Source: Polaribacter sp. Hel_I_88 (GTDB taxonomy: Bacteria > Bacteroidota > Bacteroidia > Flavobacteriales > Flavobacteriaceae). From it: 64,000 nucleotides of DNA. The translations under genes and the position numbers were made by a program. The notes beneath the pieces are model-generated. The model searched no databases. It saw only the letters and a list, made by a program, of their open reading frames with translations, and was not told where the DNA came from. Positions 1-9,149 of the stretch are shown here, piece after piece; the stretch's first letter is position 1; every line of letters begins with the position of its first letter. Location of the stretch: NCBI RefSeq assembly GCF_000687935.1, contig NZ_JHZZ01000001.1, forward strand, positions 2,254,001 to 2,318,000. Reading direction: 5' to 3'.

Positions 1-2
1 AT

Positions 3-1202
3 AATGAAGATTTTACCATTGCAGAGGCGTTGGTAAAAGCAAAAAATGCTTTTTCGAGTTCGCAAAAATTCTTTATTTATTCTTTTGGAGATCCTGCAAT
101 GAAATTGGCGGTTCCAAAACCCAATGTACGCATTACAAAAATGAATGATGTTGCTGTAACACAATCTTTAGATACGATTAAAGCGTTATCAAAAATTAAG
201 TTTGAAGGTGTTGTTACAGACGATTCAAATACAGTTTTAACGGATTTTAATGGTACTTTATCCACGACTATTTTCGATAAATCAATTGATAAAAACACCT
301 TAGATAATGATGGTTTTGGCATTGTAAATACTTTTGATGCGCAAGAAAGTAAGTTGTTTAGAGGAAAATCTACAGTGACAAATGGCGCATTTAGTTTCGA
401 TTTTATCGTGCCAAAAGATGTGAAAGTTGCCTTTGGAAAAGGGAAATTAAGTTTTTATGCAGAAAATGGAGAAATAGACAAAGCAGGTTCCAATTTCGAA
501 GTCATTGTTGGCGGAATTAATGAAAACGCTCCTGAAGATACTGTGGGTCCAGAAATTCAATTGTTTATGAATGATGAATCTTTTATTGATGGTGGCAATA
601 CAAACTCGTCACCAAATTTAATAGCATCGCTTTCAGATATGAGTGGAATTAATACGTCTATTACAGCTGTAGATCATGATATTGTTGGTATTTTAGATGG
701 AGATACCGCCAATCCCATAATCTTAAACGATTTTTATCAAACGAATTTAGACGATTTTACAAACGGAAAAGTAACTTATACATTAAGAGATTTAGACGTT
801 GGGCCACATACATTACAATTAAAAGCTTGGGACACTTACAATAACTCCTCAGAAACTACGTTAAATTTTGTGGTTGTAAGTGATGCGATTCTAAATTTAG
901 AAAACGTTTTAAATTATCCAAATCCTTTTGTAAATTACACAGAATTTTGGTTCAATCACAACAAACCAAATGAACCTTTAGAGGTGCAAGTTCAGGTTTT
1001 TACAGTTGCTGGTAAATTGGTAAAAACTATCAATCAAAATGTGCAAACAACAGGTAATTTGTCAAGAAACATTACTTGGAATGGTTTAGACGATTTTGGT
1101 AATAAAATAGGAAAGGGAGTTTACGTCTATAAACTAAAGGTAAAATCGACTGTGAACAATTTAGTTTCAGAGAAATACGAAAAATTAGTAATACTTCAAT
1201 AA
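3..1202 (+). CDS. porU: PorU, C-terminal part (type IX secretion sortase), truncated by window start
   Basis: The reading frame is open to the left edge (codons from base 3), so this is the 3' end of a longer gene and the TTG at 30 is not a start. It keeps about 400 residues. They end in an Ig-like region and a type-A T9SS C-terminal domain (YPNPF near residue 305 counting from base 30, then GKGVYVYKL and a closing KLVILQ). PorU is the surface sortase that cleaves T9SS C-terminal signals; it is a gingipain-family cysteine protease whose catalytic part would lie outside the window. Identity rests on this C-terminal part plus the directly following porV, an arrangement known in flavobacteria. 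It could otherwise be another large T9SS-exported protein. Confidence 0.8.
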   Translation, partial: NEDFTIAEALVKAKNAFSSSQKFFIYSFGDPAMKLAVPKPNVRITKMNDVAVTQSLDTIKALSKIKFEGVVTDDSNTVLTDFNGTLSTTIFDKSIDKNTLDNDGFGIVNTFDAQESKLFRGKSTVTNGAFSFDFIVPKDVKVAFGKGKLSFYAENGEIDKAGSNFEVIVGGINENAPEDTVGPEIQLFMNDESFIDGGNTNSSPNLIASLSDMSGINTSITAVDHDIVGILDGDTANPIILNDFYQTNLDDFTNGKVTYTLRDLDVGPHTLQLKAWDTYNNSSETTLNFVVVSDAILNLENVLNYPNPFVNYTEFWFNHNKPNEPLEVQVQVFTVAGKLVKTINQNVQTTGNLSRNITWNGLDDFGNKIGKGVYVYKLKVKSTVNNLVSEKYEKLVILQ

Positions 1203-1241
1203 AAAGTAGATATTTGTAACATTAACAAGAATAATCAAAGA

Positions 1242-2354
1242 ATGAAAAAAATTGGATTTTGTATTGCACTTTGTGCTTTAGTAGGTTTAAAAATAAATGC
1301 GCAGAATAATGCTATTACAACAGCTGCACCTTTTATGTTAATTGTACCAGATGCAAGAGCAGGAGGAATGGGAGATATGGGGGTTGCAACGTCTACAGAT
1401 GCGTGGTCTTTATTCCATAATCCTGCAAAAATTGCTTTTAGTGATCGTCAAATAAAAACGGGAATTACCTATTCTCCTTGGTTGCGTAATTTAACAGATG
1501 ATATTTTTGTAGGAAGTGGTGCATACATTAACAGATTTAGCGAAAATGCAGCTTGGGGAGCAGATTTTAAATACTTTTCTTTAGGTCAAATAGATTTAAC
1601 AGATAATCAAGGAAATCCAAATGGTACCATAAATCCTAACGAATTTGTGTTTACTGGTTCTTATGCCTTAAAATTAAGTGAAACTTTTTCGATGGGAGTT
1701 TCTTTAAAATATTTGCGTTCTAATTTAGCATTTAATGGAACTGCCGGAAATACATTGCAACCCATCAACTCTTTTGCTGTAGATGTTTCTGGATATTACC
1801 AATCTTTTGAAGAAAATTATGGTAATTTTAATGGACGTTATAGAATAGGTTTCAATATTGCCAATATTGGTCCTAAAGTATCTTATACACCAGGTGAAGA
1901 AGATTTTATCCCAACCAATTTAAAGTTTGGTGGAGGTTTTGATTTTATTTTAGACGATTATAATATTATTTCAACAAATGTTGAATTTACTAAATTATTA
2001 GTACCAACGCCACAGCCAGATGGTTCTGATGAAGAAAAAGGTTGGATTCAAGGAATTTTCGGGTCTTTTGGAGATGCTCCAGGAGGTTTTAGCGAAGAAT
2101 TAAGTGAAATCACCTATGCTTTGGGTGCAGAATATTTATACAACCAAGCTTTTGCTTTAAGAGGTGGATATTTTCATGAAAGTGTAGATAAAGGAAGTAG
2201 ACAATATTTTACATTAGGTGCAGGCTTTAGAACCAATGCTTTAAATATAGATTTATCTTATTTAATAAATTCTTCGGATGTAAATAACCCGTTAGAAAAC
2301 TCACTTCGTTTTTCTTTATCTTTTGATTTAGGTGAAATTTACGATAACTACTAA
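1242..2354 (+). CDS. porV: PorV (LptO), outer-membrane component of type IX secretion
   Basis: 370 residues with an N-terminal signal peptide ending near residue 20 (GLKINAQ). A FadL-like beta-barrel follows, beginning with the family hallmark PDARAGGMGDMGVAT and a HNPAKIAF segment. PorV is an outer-membrane barrel that collects T9SS substrates and delivers them to the PorU sortase. The gene lies 39 bp after porU on the same strand, which suggests co-transcription. Length and opening motif match the family. A terminator-like hairpin follows at 2391-2419. Confidence 0.93.
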   Translation: MKKIGFCIALCALVGLKINAQNNAITTAAPFMLIVPDARAGGMGDMGVATSTDAWSLFHNPAKIAFSDRQIKTGITYSPWLRNLTDDIFVGSGAYINRFSENAAWGADFKYFSLGQIDLTDNQGNPNGTINPNEFVFTGSYALKLSETFSMGVSLKYLRSNLAFNGTAGNTLQPINSFAVDVSGYYQSFEENYGNFNGRYRIGFNIANIGPKVSYTPGEEDFIPTNLKFGGGFDFILDDYNIISTNVEFTKLLVPTPQPDGSDEEKGWIQGIFGSFGDAPGGFSEELSEITYALGAEYLYNQAFALRGGYFHESVDKGSRQYFTLGAGFRTNALNIDLSYLINSSDVNNPLENSLRFSLSFDLGEIYDNY

Positions 2355-2390
2355 AAGTGATATTTTTTTAGTAAATTTATAACCATAATA

Positions 2391-2419
2391 AAAAGCAGTC
2401 CCTAAAGGCTGCTTTTTTT
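2391..2419 (+). terminator. Rho-independent terminator after porV
   Basis: An imperfect stem (aaaagcag ... ctgctttt) with a short loop is followed by a run of T. It lies between the porV stop and the cytidine deaminase start. Confidence 0.6.
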
Positions 2420-2433
2420 GACGACTTTATTTT

Positions 2434-2916
2434 ATGAGAAAAATTCAAATAGCAACATCAGCAATCGTTTTTAGTACTCTTTCAGAATTATCTACACAAG
2501 ATAAAATGCTAATGGAAAAAGCCATTGAAGCACGAAAAAAAGCCTACGCTCCCTATTCTAAATTTAATGTAGGTGCAGCTTTGTTGTTAGAAAATAACGA
2601 AATTGTTACAGGAAATAATCAAGAAAATGCTGCATATCCTTCAGGAATGTGTGCAGAAAGAGTTGCTATTTGGAAAGCGGGTTCCGATTTTCCGAATGTA
2701 AAAATCTTAAAATTAGCGATTTCTGCGAGTTCAACAATTACAAAAGTAAACAAACCTGTGGGCCCTTGTGGAGCCTGTAGACAATCGTTATCAGAATACG
2801 AAATCAAACAGAAACAACATTTTCCAGTAATTTTTATGGGCGAAGTTGGCGAAATCATCAAAACTGAGTCTTTAGATGCTTTGTTGCCTTTTTCTTTTGA
2901 TAGTAGCTATTTGTAG
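2434..2916 (+). CDS. cdd: Cytidine deaminase
   Basis: 160 residues. It carries the zinc-dependent deaminase signatures: C73-A74-E75 (zinc cysteine and catalytic glutamate) and P111-C112-G113-A114-C115 (two more zinc cysteines), plus the YSKFNVGAALL substrate segment. It converts cytidine/deoxycytidine to uridine/deoxyuridine in pyrimidine salvage, in the cytoplasm. The roughly 25-residue N-terminal extension before the deaminase core is usual in flavobacterial homologues. It follows porV after a hairpin, so it may be separately transcribed. Confidence 0.93.
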   Translation: MRKIQIATSAIVFSTLSELSTQDKMLMEKAIEARKKAYAPYSKFNVGAALLLENNEIVTGNNQENAAYPSGMCAERVAIWKAGSDFPNVKILKLAISASSTITKVNKPVGPCGACRQSLSEYEIKQKQHFPVIFMGEVGEIIKTESLDALLPFSFDSSYL

Positions 2917-2923
2917 GATTGTT

Positions 2924-3140
2924 GCCACGAATTCACGAATTATTTCTGTTTGATTTTTGTGTTGAATTTATTGGTCTCAAATTTTATTTAAAACTATGTA
3001 CTTTAGTGCATTTTGCTTTAGCTTCTAAAAATTTCAGCCACGAATTCACGAATTTCACTCACATAAATTTGTTGTGCTTTCGCATTTCACGAAGCAGACT
3101 TTTAGTCTGCAAACCTAACCTATAGACTTGAAGTCCATAG
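2924..3140. repeat. Dispersed repeat R1 (two CACGAATTCACGAAT motifs plus hairpins)
   Basis: This 348-bp gap between cdd and the toxin-antitoxin pair has two copies of GCCACGAATTCACGAATT (2924 and 3037). A perfect 7-bp hairpin follows (gcagact, ttt, agtctgc; 3094-3110), then a second imperfect hairpin (tatagact/agtccata; 3121-3139). The 3003-3125 part recurs diverged at 46873-46990. An open frame at 2919-3125 is composed of this repeat and is not called as a gene. Confidence 0.75.
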
Positions 3141-3214
3141 TGGTTTAGTTGAGTCTTAAAAGCATATAGTATGAATCAAATTAGCTAAGCTTTATGATTT
3201 TCTTGGTAATTAAA

Positions 3215-3241
3215 AAATCAAATTATGATTTATTATATTTG
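3215..3241 (+). promoter_or_regulatory. Promoter -7 box and possible operator of the first toxin-antitoxin pair
   Basis: TATATTTG at 3234-3241 matches the Bacteroidetes -7 consensus TAnnTTTG. It lies 22 bp before the ATG at 3264, so an in-frame upstream start at 3225 would lie before the likely transcription start. Just upstream is an inverted repeat, aaatca-aatta-tgattt (3215-3231), a candidate autoregulatory site. No well-spaced TTG -33 element is visible. Confidence 0.5.
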
Positions 3242-3263
3242 TAAACCGTTCAAATTAAATACT

Positions 3264-3512
3264 ATGGAAACAACAGCGTTAAGAAATAAAATAATAAATC
3301 AATTTCAAGAATTTATCGAAGACGATTCTAAATTAAATATATTGGATGGTGTTTTTGATGCTATGACAACCACGAATACTATTGATTCTTTAGTTTCTGA
3401 AGAACATTATAAAAAAGTAGAAGATCGCTATCAAAAAAAAATAAAAGGAGAAACCAAAGGGAAAAGTTGGGATGAAGTGAAACTTGAATTGCAGCAAAAA
3501 TATGGTTTCTAA
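3264..3512 (+). CDS. Putative antitoxin of a RelE/ParE-type module
   Basis: 82 residues, charged and helix-rich, with no family I can name from sequence alone. The call as antitoxin rests on the overlapping downstream ParE/RelE-like gene. The start is chosen at METTALRN: the longer frame would begin inside the promoter box. The C-terminal KGKSWDEVKLELQQKYGF is the sort of basic/amphipathic tail that antitoxins use to wrap the toxin, which is an inference. The stop overlaps the toxin start by 11 bp, indicating translational coupling. Confidence 0.65.
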   Translation: METTALRNKIINQFQEFIEDDSKLNILDGVFDAMTTTNTIDSLVSEEHYKKVEDRYQKKIKGETKGKSWDEVKLELQQKYGF

Positions 3513-3801
3513 ACCTATTTTGATTATTGACCCTGAGGCTCAAAAAGAAATAGAGAAAGCTATTGAATGGTATGAAATGGCTAAAGTAGGATTAGGTTTT
3601 GAGTTTTATTCTTATTTAGAGGGTTACTTTAAAACGCTTCGACAAAACAATGCTTATTTTCAAATAAAGAGAAAACCAATTTTTAGAGAATTGCCATTAA
3701 AAAGATTTCCATTTGTAATTATCTATGAACATAATTATGAAGAAATTTATATGTATTCAGTGTTTAATACTCGCAAAGACCCTATAAAAAAAAGAAAATA
3801 A
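3502..3801 (+). CDS. RelE/ParE-family toxin
   Basis: 99 residues from the ATG at 3502, which overlaps the antitoxin end; a TTG at 3484 is also in frame. It shows the ParE/RelE layout: DPEAQKEIEKAIEWYE first helix pair, a central GLGFEFYSYLE helix, then beta strands with FRELPLKRFPFVIIYEH and a final YSVFNTRKDP. The RFPF-VIIYE and the VFN/H-R-DP ending are typical of plasmid-stabilisation toxins. Such proteins inhibit translation or gyrase; which one applies cannot be told here. Confidence 0.8.
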   Translation: MVSKPILIIDPEAQKEIEKAIEWYEMAKVGLGFEFYSYLEGYFKTLRQNNAYFQIKRKPIFRELPLKRFPFVIIYEHNYEEIYMYSVFNTRKDPIKKRK

Positions 3802-3854
3802 TTCATATTATTTTTAACCAGTCGTAAGATTATTACCACAAATTCAAGATTTTT

Positions 3855-3886
3855 TTCCTGCAAGGTTTTAAAAACCTTGTAAGTAC
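3855..3886. repeat. Dispersed hairpin R2 (caaggtttt...aaaccttg)
   Basis: A 19-nt hairpin at 3861-3879 with flanks TTTTTTCCTG and TAAGTA. A near-identical copy lies at 48258-48290 downstream of dnaK. Confidence 0.7.
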
Positions 3887-3935
3887 CATAATTATATCAA
3901 ATTTCGTTTTTTTAGTTATTAAAAAACACAAAAAT

Positions 3936-3983
3936 GTCAGTTCGAGTGATTTTTCTTTTTTGAAAAATTGTATCGAGAACTTG
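3936..3983. repeat. Dispersed hairpin R3, copy 1
   Basis: GTCAGTTCGAGTGATTT ... ATTGTATCGAGAACTTG with a perfect inner stem atttttc/gaaaaat (3949-3955 with 3962-3968). Copy 2 is at 12145-12193 with a different but still complementary inner stem. Confidence 0.7.
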
Positions 3984-4046
3984 TATAGTTGCTATAATAG
4001 GTATGCAGATTACAAGTTTTTGGTTTCATAAAAAAAATATAAAAAA

Positions 4047-4177
4047 CGAGGCTGTCTAAAAGTAAACCTACTGTCAACCTGAATTTATTTCAGGTTCTCA
4101 TAATAATTAATTATCATTATTTTAAGATGCTGAAACAAGTTCAGCATGACAAGATGTACTATTTTTAGACAGCCTCG
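4047..4177. repeat. MITE-like inverted-repeat element, 131 bp
   Basis: Perfect 15-bp terminal inverted repeats (cgaggctgtctaaaa at 4047-4061; ttttagacagcctcg at 4163-4177) enclose two smaller hairpins (cctgaatttatttcagg near 4078-4094; tgctgaaacaagttcagca near 4129-4145). It lies just downstream of the tricorn-like gene and may also end its transcript. No coding capacity. Confidence 0.7.
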
Positions 4178-4197
4178 ATTTTGTTTTTATCAGCCTA

Positions 4198-7100
4198 TTA
4201 TTTTAAATCTTGTAGTAAAACTTCTACTGCTTTTTTAAGTTGATCATCTTCTCCTCGTTCTTTCCAACCTGGTTTGTTTTCTACTAAATAATCAGGAACT
4301 GCTGGCCCATGCTCCATATTCATGCCAGACTCTTTTACGTACCAAGCTCTGTAAGGCATTCTAATAGAACCATCTTGCAATCTTTGAGAACCTGTAGAAA
4401 TTACAGCGCCAAAAGTTGGTTGCCCAACTAACTTACCTAATTTGAAACTCTTAAAAGCATGTGCAAAAATTTCTGCATTCGAATAGCTACTTTGATTAGA
4501 TAAAGCTACCAAAGGTTTTGTGTTTACAGATAACAATGCACGTTCGTTAAAAGGATAGTTTCCTGAAAAGTTTTTATTGTTTTTTTGCAAATTATCAGTA
4601 GCACCTCTTGGAACTGTATAGGCATGTTGTTGTACTGTTAAAACTGCCATTAAACGATCTGTAGTCCAACCACCACCATTATTTCTTACATCAATTACAA
4701 TTCCTTTCTTACCATAGCCAGACGCTTTTAGTTCTCTTTCAAAACGCTCGAAACTAGGTAAGTTCATTCCTTGAATATGAATGTACCCTAATTGACCATT
4801 TGAGTATTCATCCACCAATTTTTTACGAGAATTGATCCATTCCTCATAACGTAAATCTCCCATAGTTCTGGTAGAAGAAGTTCTTACAACGATTTCTCTT
4901 TTATCGGCCAAGGTTAGCAGAATTTCTTCTTCATTCGTGTTTTTTAGCAAATGGTAAAAGTTGGTGTTTTTATCAATTTTTTTACCATTTACTGCTTCAA
5001 TAACATCACCAACCTTTAAAGAAACATTTGTTTTTGTAGCAACTGAATTCGGAAGCACGTAGTTAATTTTTACACCATTTTTAACGTTGCTAACATCCAA
5101 TCCTAACAAACCAACATTATCGCTCGATGTTTTTTCTGGAGTACTACCTCTATACCCCATATGACTCGCATTTAATTGCCCCAACATATTGTTAAACATA
5201 AACGTATAATCTTGTTTTGTATTGGCAGCCAACACCCAAGGTCTGTAACGTTTTACAATGTTAGCCCAATCATAGCCATGAAATTTTGGATCGTAAAAAC
5301 CAGCAGTGATGGCTCTTACACCTTCTTCAAAAACTTGCTCATTTAATTGGCTAAAATTGGTGGTGTATGTTGCTGAATGATTGTAAGAATCAAATTTATC
5401 TGATTTCAAATTCAACGATTTTAGTTTTCCTCTAGAAGCATAATACAACACATCCTTATGCAAACTAGCACTACCAATATTGCTAACACCTTTTACTTCT
5501 TCTGGAGTTCCACCTGCAATAGCTACTTTATACAAACCGTCTTTATCAGTTGCTGGGTTGGTAGTAGCAATGTAAATGCTTTTACTATCGGCACTAAACA
5601 TGGTGCCATATTCATTTCCTGCCCAATTGGTTATTTGTGTTAATCGATCAAAAATTCTGTCTTCATCAATCTTTACAACAATTTCTGTCTTTTCTTTTTT
5701 ATCTTTTGATGATTCTTCTTCTGATTGATAATAAGCACCTTCTTTAAAATCCGTTTTTGTTTTTTCCCAATCTGATTTTTGCAACCAAACCATCCAAGTA
5801 TCATAATTGATACCACCTCTATCTCCAGCTCTGTTAGAAACGAAAGAAAGTTTTTTTCCATCAGGACTCCATTGTGGAGACCTATCAGATCTTGGGTGCA
5901 TAGAAACATTCATTTTTGTAGTTGGATTTTCAACAGACTGAATGTAAATTTCACTATCAAAATCTAAATCTTGTTGCGAATAGGCTATATATTTGCTATC
6001 TGGACTCCAAGAAACTCCATCTGCAGATGCCCATGTATTTGAATAGGTTTTTGGTTTTGAGATTTCACCATCTTTGATGTCTGCAATCACCAATTTTCCT
6101 CGACCAACTCTGTAGGCTATTTTCTTTCTATCAGGAGATACTAAAGGTTCAAAAACATCAATATCACTTTTAGTTAATTGTTTAATATTAGTTTTTAAAG
6201 TTCTGCTTAAATTTACGTTCTCATCAGCAGAAACCACTTTATAAAACTCATTTTGTCCACTTCTGTCAGATAAAAAACCAAGTGTATTGTCATCAATCCA
6301 AAAAGGATCATCATCTCTAAAAGGATGCTTACTTACATTATTTGTTTTCGTTTTGTCTTTGTCGTTTTCTTTGACAAAAATTTCGCCATTGATGCTTAAC
6401 GCAATTAATTTTCCATTTGGCGAAACATTTAAAGCGCCAATATCTCCAGAAACAGTCTTTGTTTCTTCTAACTCAAATCGGTTATCGGTTGCTAAGTTTA
6501 GGGTTATTTTTTGACTTGCGCCATTTTCGATTTTAAAAACGTCAATCCCACTATTATACATAATGGTACCATTATTACTAACTGAAAAAGATAAAACCCC
6601 ATTAACTTTCAAGTTGGTTAAGGCAGTTTCAGTGCCACTTTTTGTTCCTTTATCAGTAAGCGATGTTTTATAAATATTATAACGTCCACTTGCTGCGCCT
6701 ATATAATATAAGTTGTTGTTTTCGTCCCAAAGTGGTGTATGATCGTTTTTTTTACTAGTGGTAATTTGATGGTATTCTTTGGTATTTAAATTATACACCC
6801 AAACATCTCTTTGCGCAGGTCCATCATAATCCTCTCTGGCTATTCTGCAAGTACCCTTTACAAAAGCCACAAAATTTCCATTGGGAGAAAGTGTTGCTTG
6901 ACTTCCTAAAGCTGTCATAAAACGATTTGGAGTTTCGCCATTCTCGTTTATTTTATAGATAGATGTTTCTCTTTCTGTTCCTTTAAAAATTCGATTGCTC
7001 GAAAAAATAATATCGCCATTTTTACTCCAAAAACTAGGACTATCGGTTGTTGGGTAATAGGTTAATTGCATTGGAACTCCACCATTTAAATCGGTTTTAA

Positions 7101-7368
7101 AAATGTTGGTATAGCCTCTTCTGTTCGAGTTAAAAACAAGTTGATTGCTTGTACGATTCCAAATAGGATCGCTCTCATACCCTTGATGGATGGTTAATCT
7201 TTTCGGTTGATTTGTTGCCAAATCTAAAACCCAAATATCACCATCAAACCCAAAAGCCATTTTTGTAGCATCTGGACTAATTGAAGGAGTACGTATAAAC
7301 GTTTCTTGAGCAATTGCAATACATGTATTACAAAGAATTACAAGTGATAATAAAGTTTTTTTAGTCAT
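4198..7368 (-). CDS. Secreted tricorn-type protease (S41 family)
   Basis: 1056 residues with a Sec signal peptide ending near residue 20 (NTCIAIAQ). The order is: WD40/PD40-type beta-propeller repeats through about residue 680 (repeated SPDGK/WSPDSK motifs), a tricorn C1-like helical segment, a PDZ-like domain around 750-840, and an S41 peptidase domain. The latter has a GIVIDVRNNGGG segment and a catalytic serine near residue 963 in NQSSYSNAEIF. Archaeal tricorn is cytosolic; the signal peptide places this homologue in the periplasm or at the surface, where it probably degrades peptides. It is transcribed alone and ends near the MITE-like element. Confidence 0.9.
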   Translation of the reverse strand: MTKKTLLSLVILCNTCIAIAQETFIRTPSISPDATKMAFGFDGDIWVLDLATNQPKRLTIHQGYESDPIWNRTSNQLVFNSNRRGYTNIFKTDLNGGVPMQLTYYPTTDSPSFWSKNGDIIFSSNRIFKGTERETSIYKINENGETPNRFMTALGSQATLSPNGNFVAFVKGTCRIAREDYDGPAQRDVWVYNLNTKEYHQITTSKKNDHTPLWDENNNLYYIGAASGRYNIYKTSLTDKGTKSGTETALTNLKVNGVLSFSVSNNGTIMYNSGIDVFKIENGASQKITLNLATDNRFELEETKTVSGDIGALNVSPNGKLIALSINGEIFVKENDKDKTKTNNVSKHPFRDDDPFWIDDNTLGFLSDRSGQNEFYKVVSADENVNLSRTLKTNIKQLTKSDIDVFEPLVSPDRKKIAYRVGRGKLVIADIKDGEISKPKTYSNTWASADGVSWSPDSKYIAYSQQDLDFDSEIYIQSVENPTTKMNVSMHPRSDRSPQWSPDGKKLSFVSNRAGDRGGINYDTWMVWLQKSDWEKTKTDFKEGAYYQSEEESSKDKKEKTEIVVKIDEDRIFDRLTQITNWAGNEYGTMFSADSKSIYIATTNPATDKDGLYKVAIAGGTPEEVKGVSNIGSASLHKDVLYYASRGKLKSLNLKSDKFDSYNHSATYTTNFSQLNEQVFEEGVRAITAGFYDPKFHGYDWANIVKRYRPWVLAANTKQDYTFMFNNMLGQLNASHMGYRGSTPEKTSSDNVGLLGLDVSNVKNGVKINYVLPNSVATKTNVSLKVGDVIEAVNGKKIDKNTNFYHLLKNTNEEEILLTLADKREIVVRTSSTRTMGDLRYEEWINSRKKLVDEYSNGQLGYIHIQGMNLPSFERFERELKASGYGKKGIVIDVRNNGGGWTTDRLMAVLTVQQHAYTVPRGATDNLQKNNKNFSGNYPFNERALLSVNTKPLVALSNQSSYSNAEIFAHAFKSFKLGKLVGQPTFGAVISTGSQRLQDGSIRMPYRAWYVKESGMNMEHGPAVPDYLVENKPGWKERGEDDQLKKAVEVLLQDLK

Positions 7369-7562
7369 TTTTCTGAAGTTTAAAAAGTCTAATTTAACCT
7401 TTAATTAATTATTTTTGAGTTTTAGGATATTTCTTTAAGAAAATTTTAAGATTTTTAAAATGAAATTATTTTTTTGAATTCTAAAAATTAGCAATGTTAT
7501 GGATTTATAGAACCGATACACAACATCCTTGCATTTAGATGAATTAAACAATTTTACAACCT

Positions 7563-7958
7563 ATGAAACCAGATATTTCATCACGAGAAGATATTAAAAA
7601 TGTTATTACAAAATTCTATAATTTACTATTGGATGATCAATTAATGATGCCTTTTTTCGAAGAAATAGTCCAAAAAAACGAGTTAGAACATCACTTAGAA
7701 ATCATCACTGATTTTTGGCATGATATTCTGTTTGATACCAATGAATATCATCAAAATGTGATGCAAAAACATCTTCAAAAACATGCTTTTATCACCTTTA
7801 AAAAAGAACATTTTACACGTTGGGTATCGTATTTATTTACAATAATTGACGCTGCTTTTATAGGTGAAAATTCTGAGAGAATGAAGGCTAGAGCCCAGTC
7901 TATTGCTACAATTATGCAGTTAAAAATGAATTTATATCAAGATAAAAAGCAAATATAA
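7563..7958 (+). CDS. Group III truncated hemoglobin-like protein
   Basis: 131 residues matching the short globin layout: FYNLLLDDQLMMPFFEEI opening helices, TDFWHDILFDTNEYHQNVMQKH segment, then KEHFTRWVSYLF. The proximal haem-ligand histidine is most likely in MQKHLQKHAF (around residue 80-84), by comparison with TrHb3 proteins. The role could be oxygen or nitric-oxide chemistry, but it is unknown for most TrHb3. It stands alone, divergent from the tricorn-like gene. Confidence 0.82.
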   Translation: MKPDISSREDIKNVITKFYNLLLDDQLMMPFFEEIVQKNELEHHLEIITDFWHDILFDTNEYHQNVMQKHLQKHAFITFKKEHFTRWVSYLFTIIDAAFIGENSERMKARAQSIATIMQLKMNLYQDKKQI

Positions 7959-8047
7959 TGTTACTGAATTTCGGTTTTAAGTTTCGTTGTAGAATGCTAT
8001 TTCTGTTAATAGTCTTATTTTTATAAAAATTATAACGAATAAAAAAA

Positions 8048-9112
8048 ATGATTTCATCAAAAATAACTGGAACAGGAACTTTTATACCTTCTTTAAAAAA
8101 GGAAAATAAAGATTTTCTAGACACAGCATTTTTAAATGCAGATGGTTCTGCAATTCCCTCTAAAAACAGTGAAATTGTAGAAAAATTTAAAGCTATTACA
8201 GGTATTGAAGAAAGGCGTTATGCAAAAGCTGAATATGCAACTTCAGATTTGGCTTTTTTTGCTTCAGAAAAAGCGATTGAAGATGCAAACATTAACAAAG
8301 AGAATATCGATTATATTATTTTTGCACATAATTTTGGAGACATCAAACATGGCACAATTCAAGGAGATATGGTGCCAAGTTTGGCTACCAGAGTAAAATT
8401 TAGATTGGGTATTAAAAACCCAAACTGTGTTGCTTATGATATTTTATTTGGTTGCCCTGGTTTTATTGAAGGTATTATTCAAGCGCAAGCTTTTATAAAA
8501 GCAGGTATTGCCAAAAAATGTTTGATTATTGGTGCAGAAACATTATCCAGAGTTGTAGACAAACACGATAGAGATTCTATGATTTATAGTGATGGAGCAG
8601 GTGCTTGCATTGTAGAAAAAACGGAAGAACAAGATTCTGGAATTATAAGCCACGCAACGCAAACCTTCGCAAAAGAGGAAGCTTATTTTTTGCATTATGG
8701 TAGTTCTTTTAATAAAAATGAAGACAAAAATATACGTTATATAAAAATGTTTGGTCGTAAAATTTATGAATTTGCGATTACAAATGTGCCCAAAGCCATG
8801 AAAATTGCGTTAGATAAAAGTGGTTTAGAAATCGATGATATTCAAAAAATATTTATTCATCAAGCCAATGAAAAGATGGATGAAGCTATTGTAAAACGAT
8901 TTTACAGGTTATTTAAAAAACCAGTTCCAGAAGGTATTATGCCAATGAGTATTCATAAATTGGGCAATAGTTCTGTAGCAACTGTGCCTACTTTATTAGA
9001 TTTGGTTTTAAAAGGAAAAATCAAAAATCAAAACGTTGCAAAAGGCGATGTTGTGATGTTGGCATCTGTTGGAGCTGGCATGAATATCAATGCCATTGTA
9101 TATCGTTTTTAA
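8048..9112 (+). CDS. 3-oxoacyl-ACP synthase III family (FabH-like) protein
   Basis: 354 residues, thiolase fold. The catalytic triad is visible: C136 in LFGCPGFIEG, H271 in FIHQANEKMDEA, N307 in KLGNSSVATVP. It makes a C-C bond by condensing an acyl starter with a malonyl- or acyl-thioester. The ACP loop and the sequence differ from housekeeping FabH (for example the long insert EDKNIRYIKMFGRKIYEFA near 226-243), so it may belong to a secondary-lipid or polyene route rather than core fatty-acid initiation; that is inference. No partner genes are adjacent. Confidence 0.85.
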   Translation: MISSKITGTGTFIPSLKKENKDFLDTAFLNADGSAIPSKNSEIVEKFKAITGIEERRYAKAEYATSDLAFFASEKAIEDANINKENIDYIIFAHNFGDIKHGTIQGDMVPSLATRVKFRLGIKNPNCVAYDILFGCPGFIEGIIQAQAFIKAGIAKKCLIIGAETLSRVVDKHDRDSMIYSDGAGACIVEKTEEQDSGIISHATQTFAKEEAYFLHYGSSFNKNEDKNIRYIKMFGRKIYEFAITNVPKAMKIALDKSGLEIDDIQKIFIHQANEKMDEAIVKRFYRLFKKPVPEGIMPMSIHKLGNSSVATVPTLLDLVLKGKIKNQNVAKGDVVMLASVGAGMNINAIVYRF

Positions 9113-9149
9113 AATCACATTTTTATTTTTTTTTAAATTACTTTTTTGG

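Noticed and set aside
2919-3125. 68-aa open frame after cdd
   Set aside because: It is composed of the R1 repeat and its hairpins; no codon or protein pattern supports a gene.
2924-3140. Possible CRISPR-like array because of repeated CACGAATTCACGAAT
   Set aside because: Only two copies, spacing of 113 bp, no regular spacers and no cas genes.
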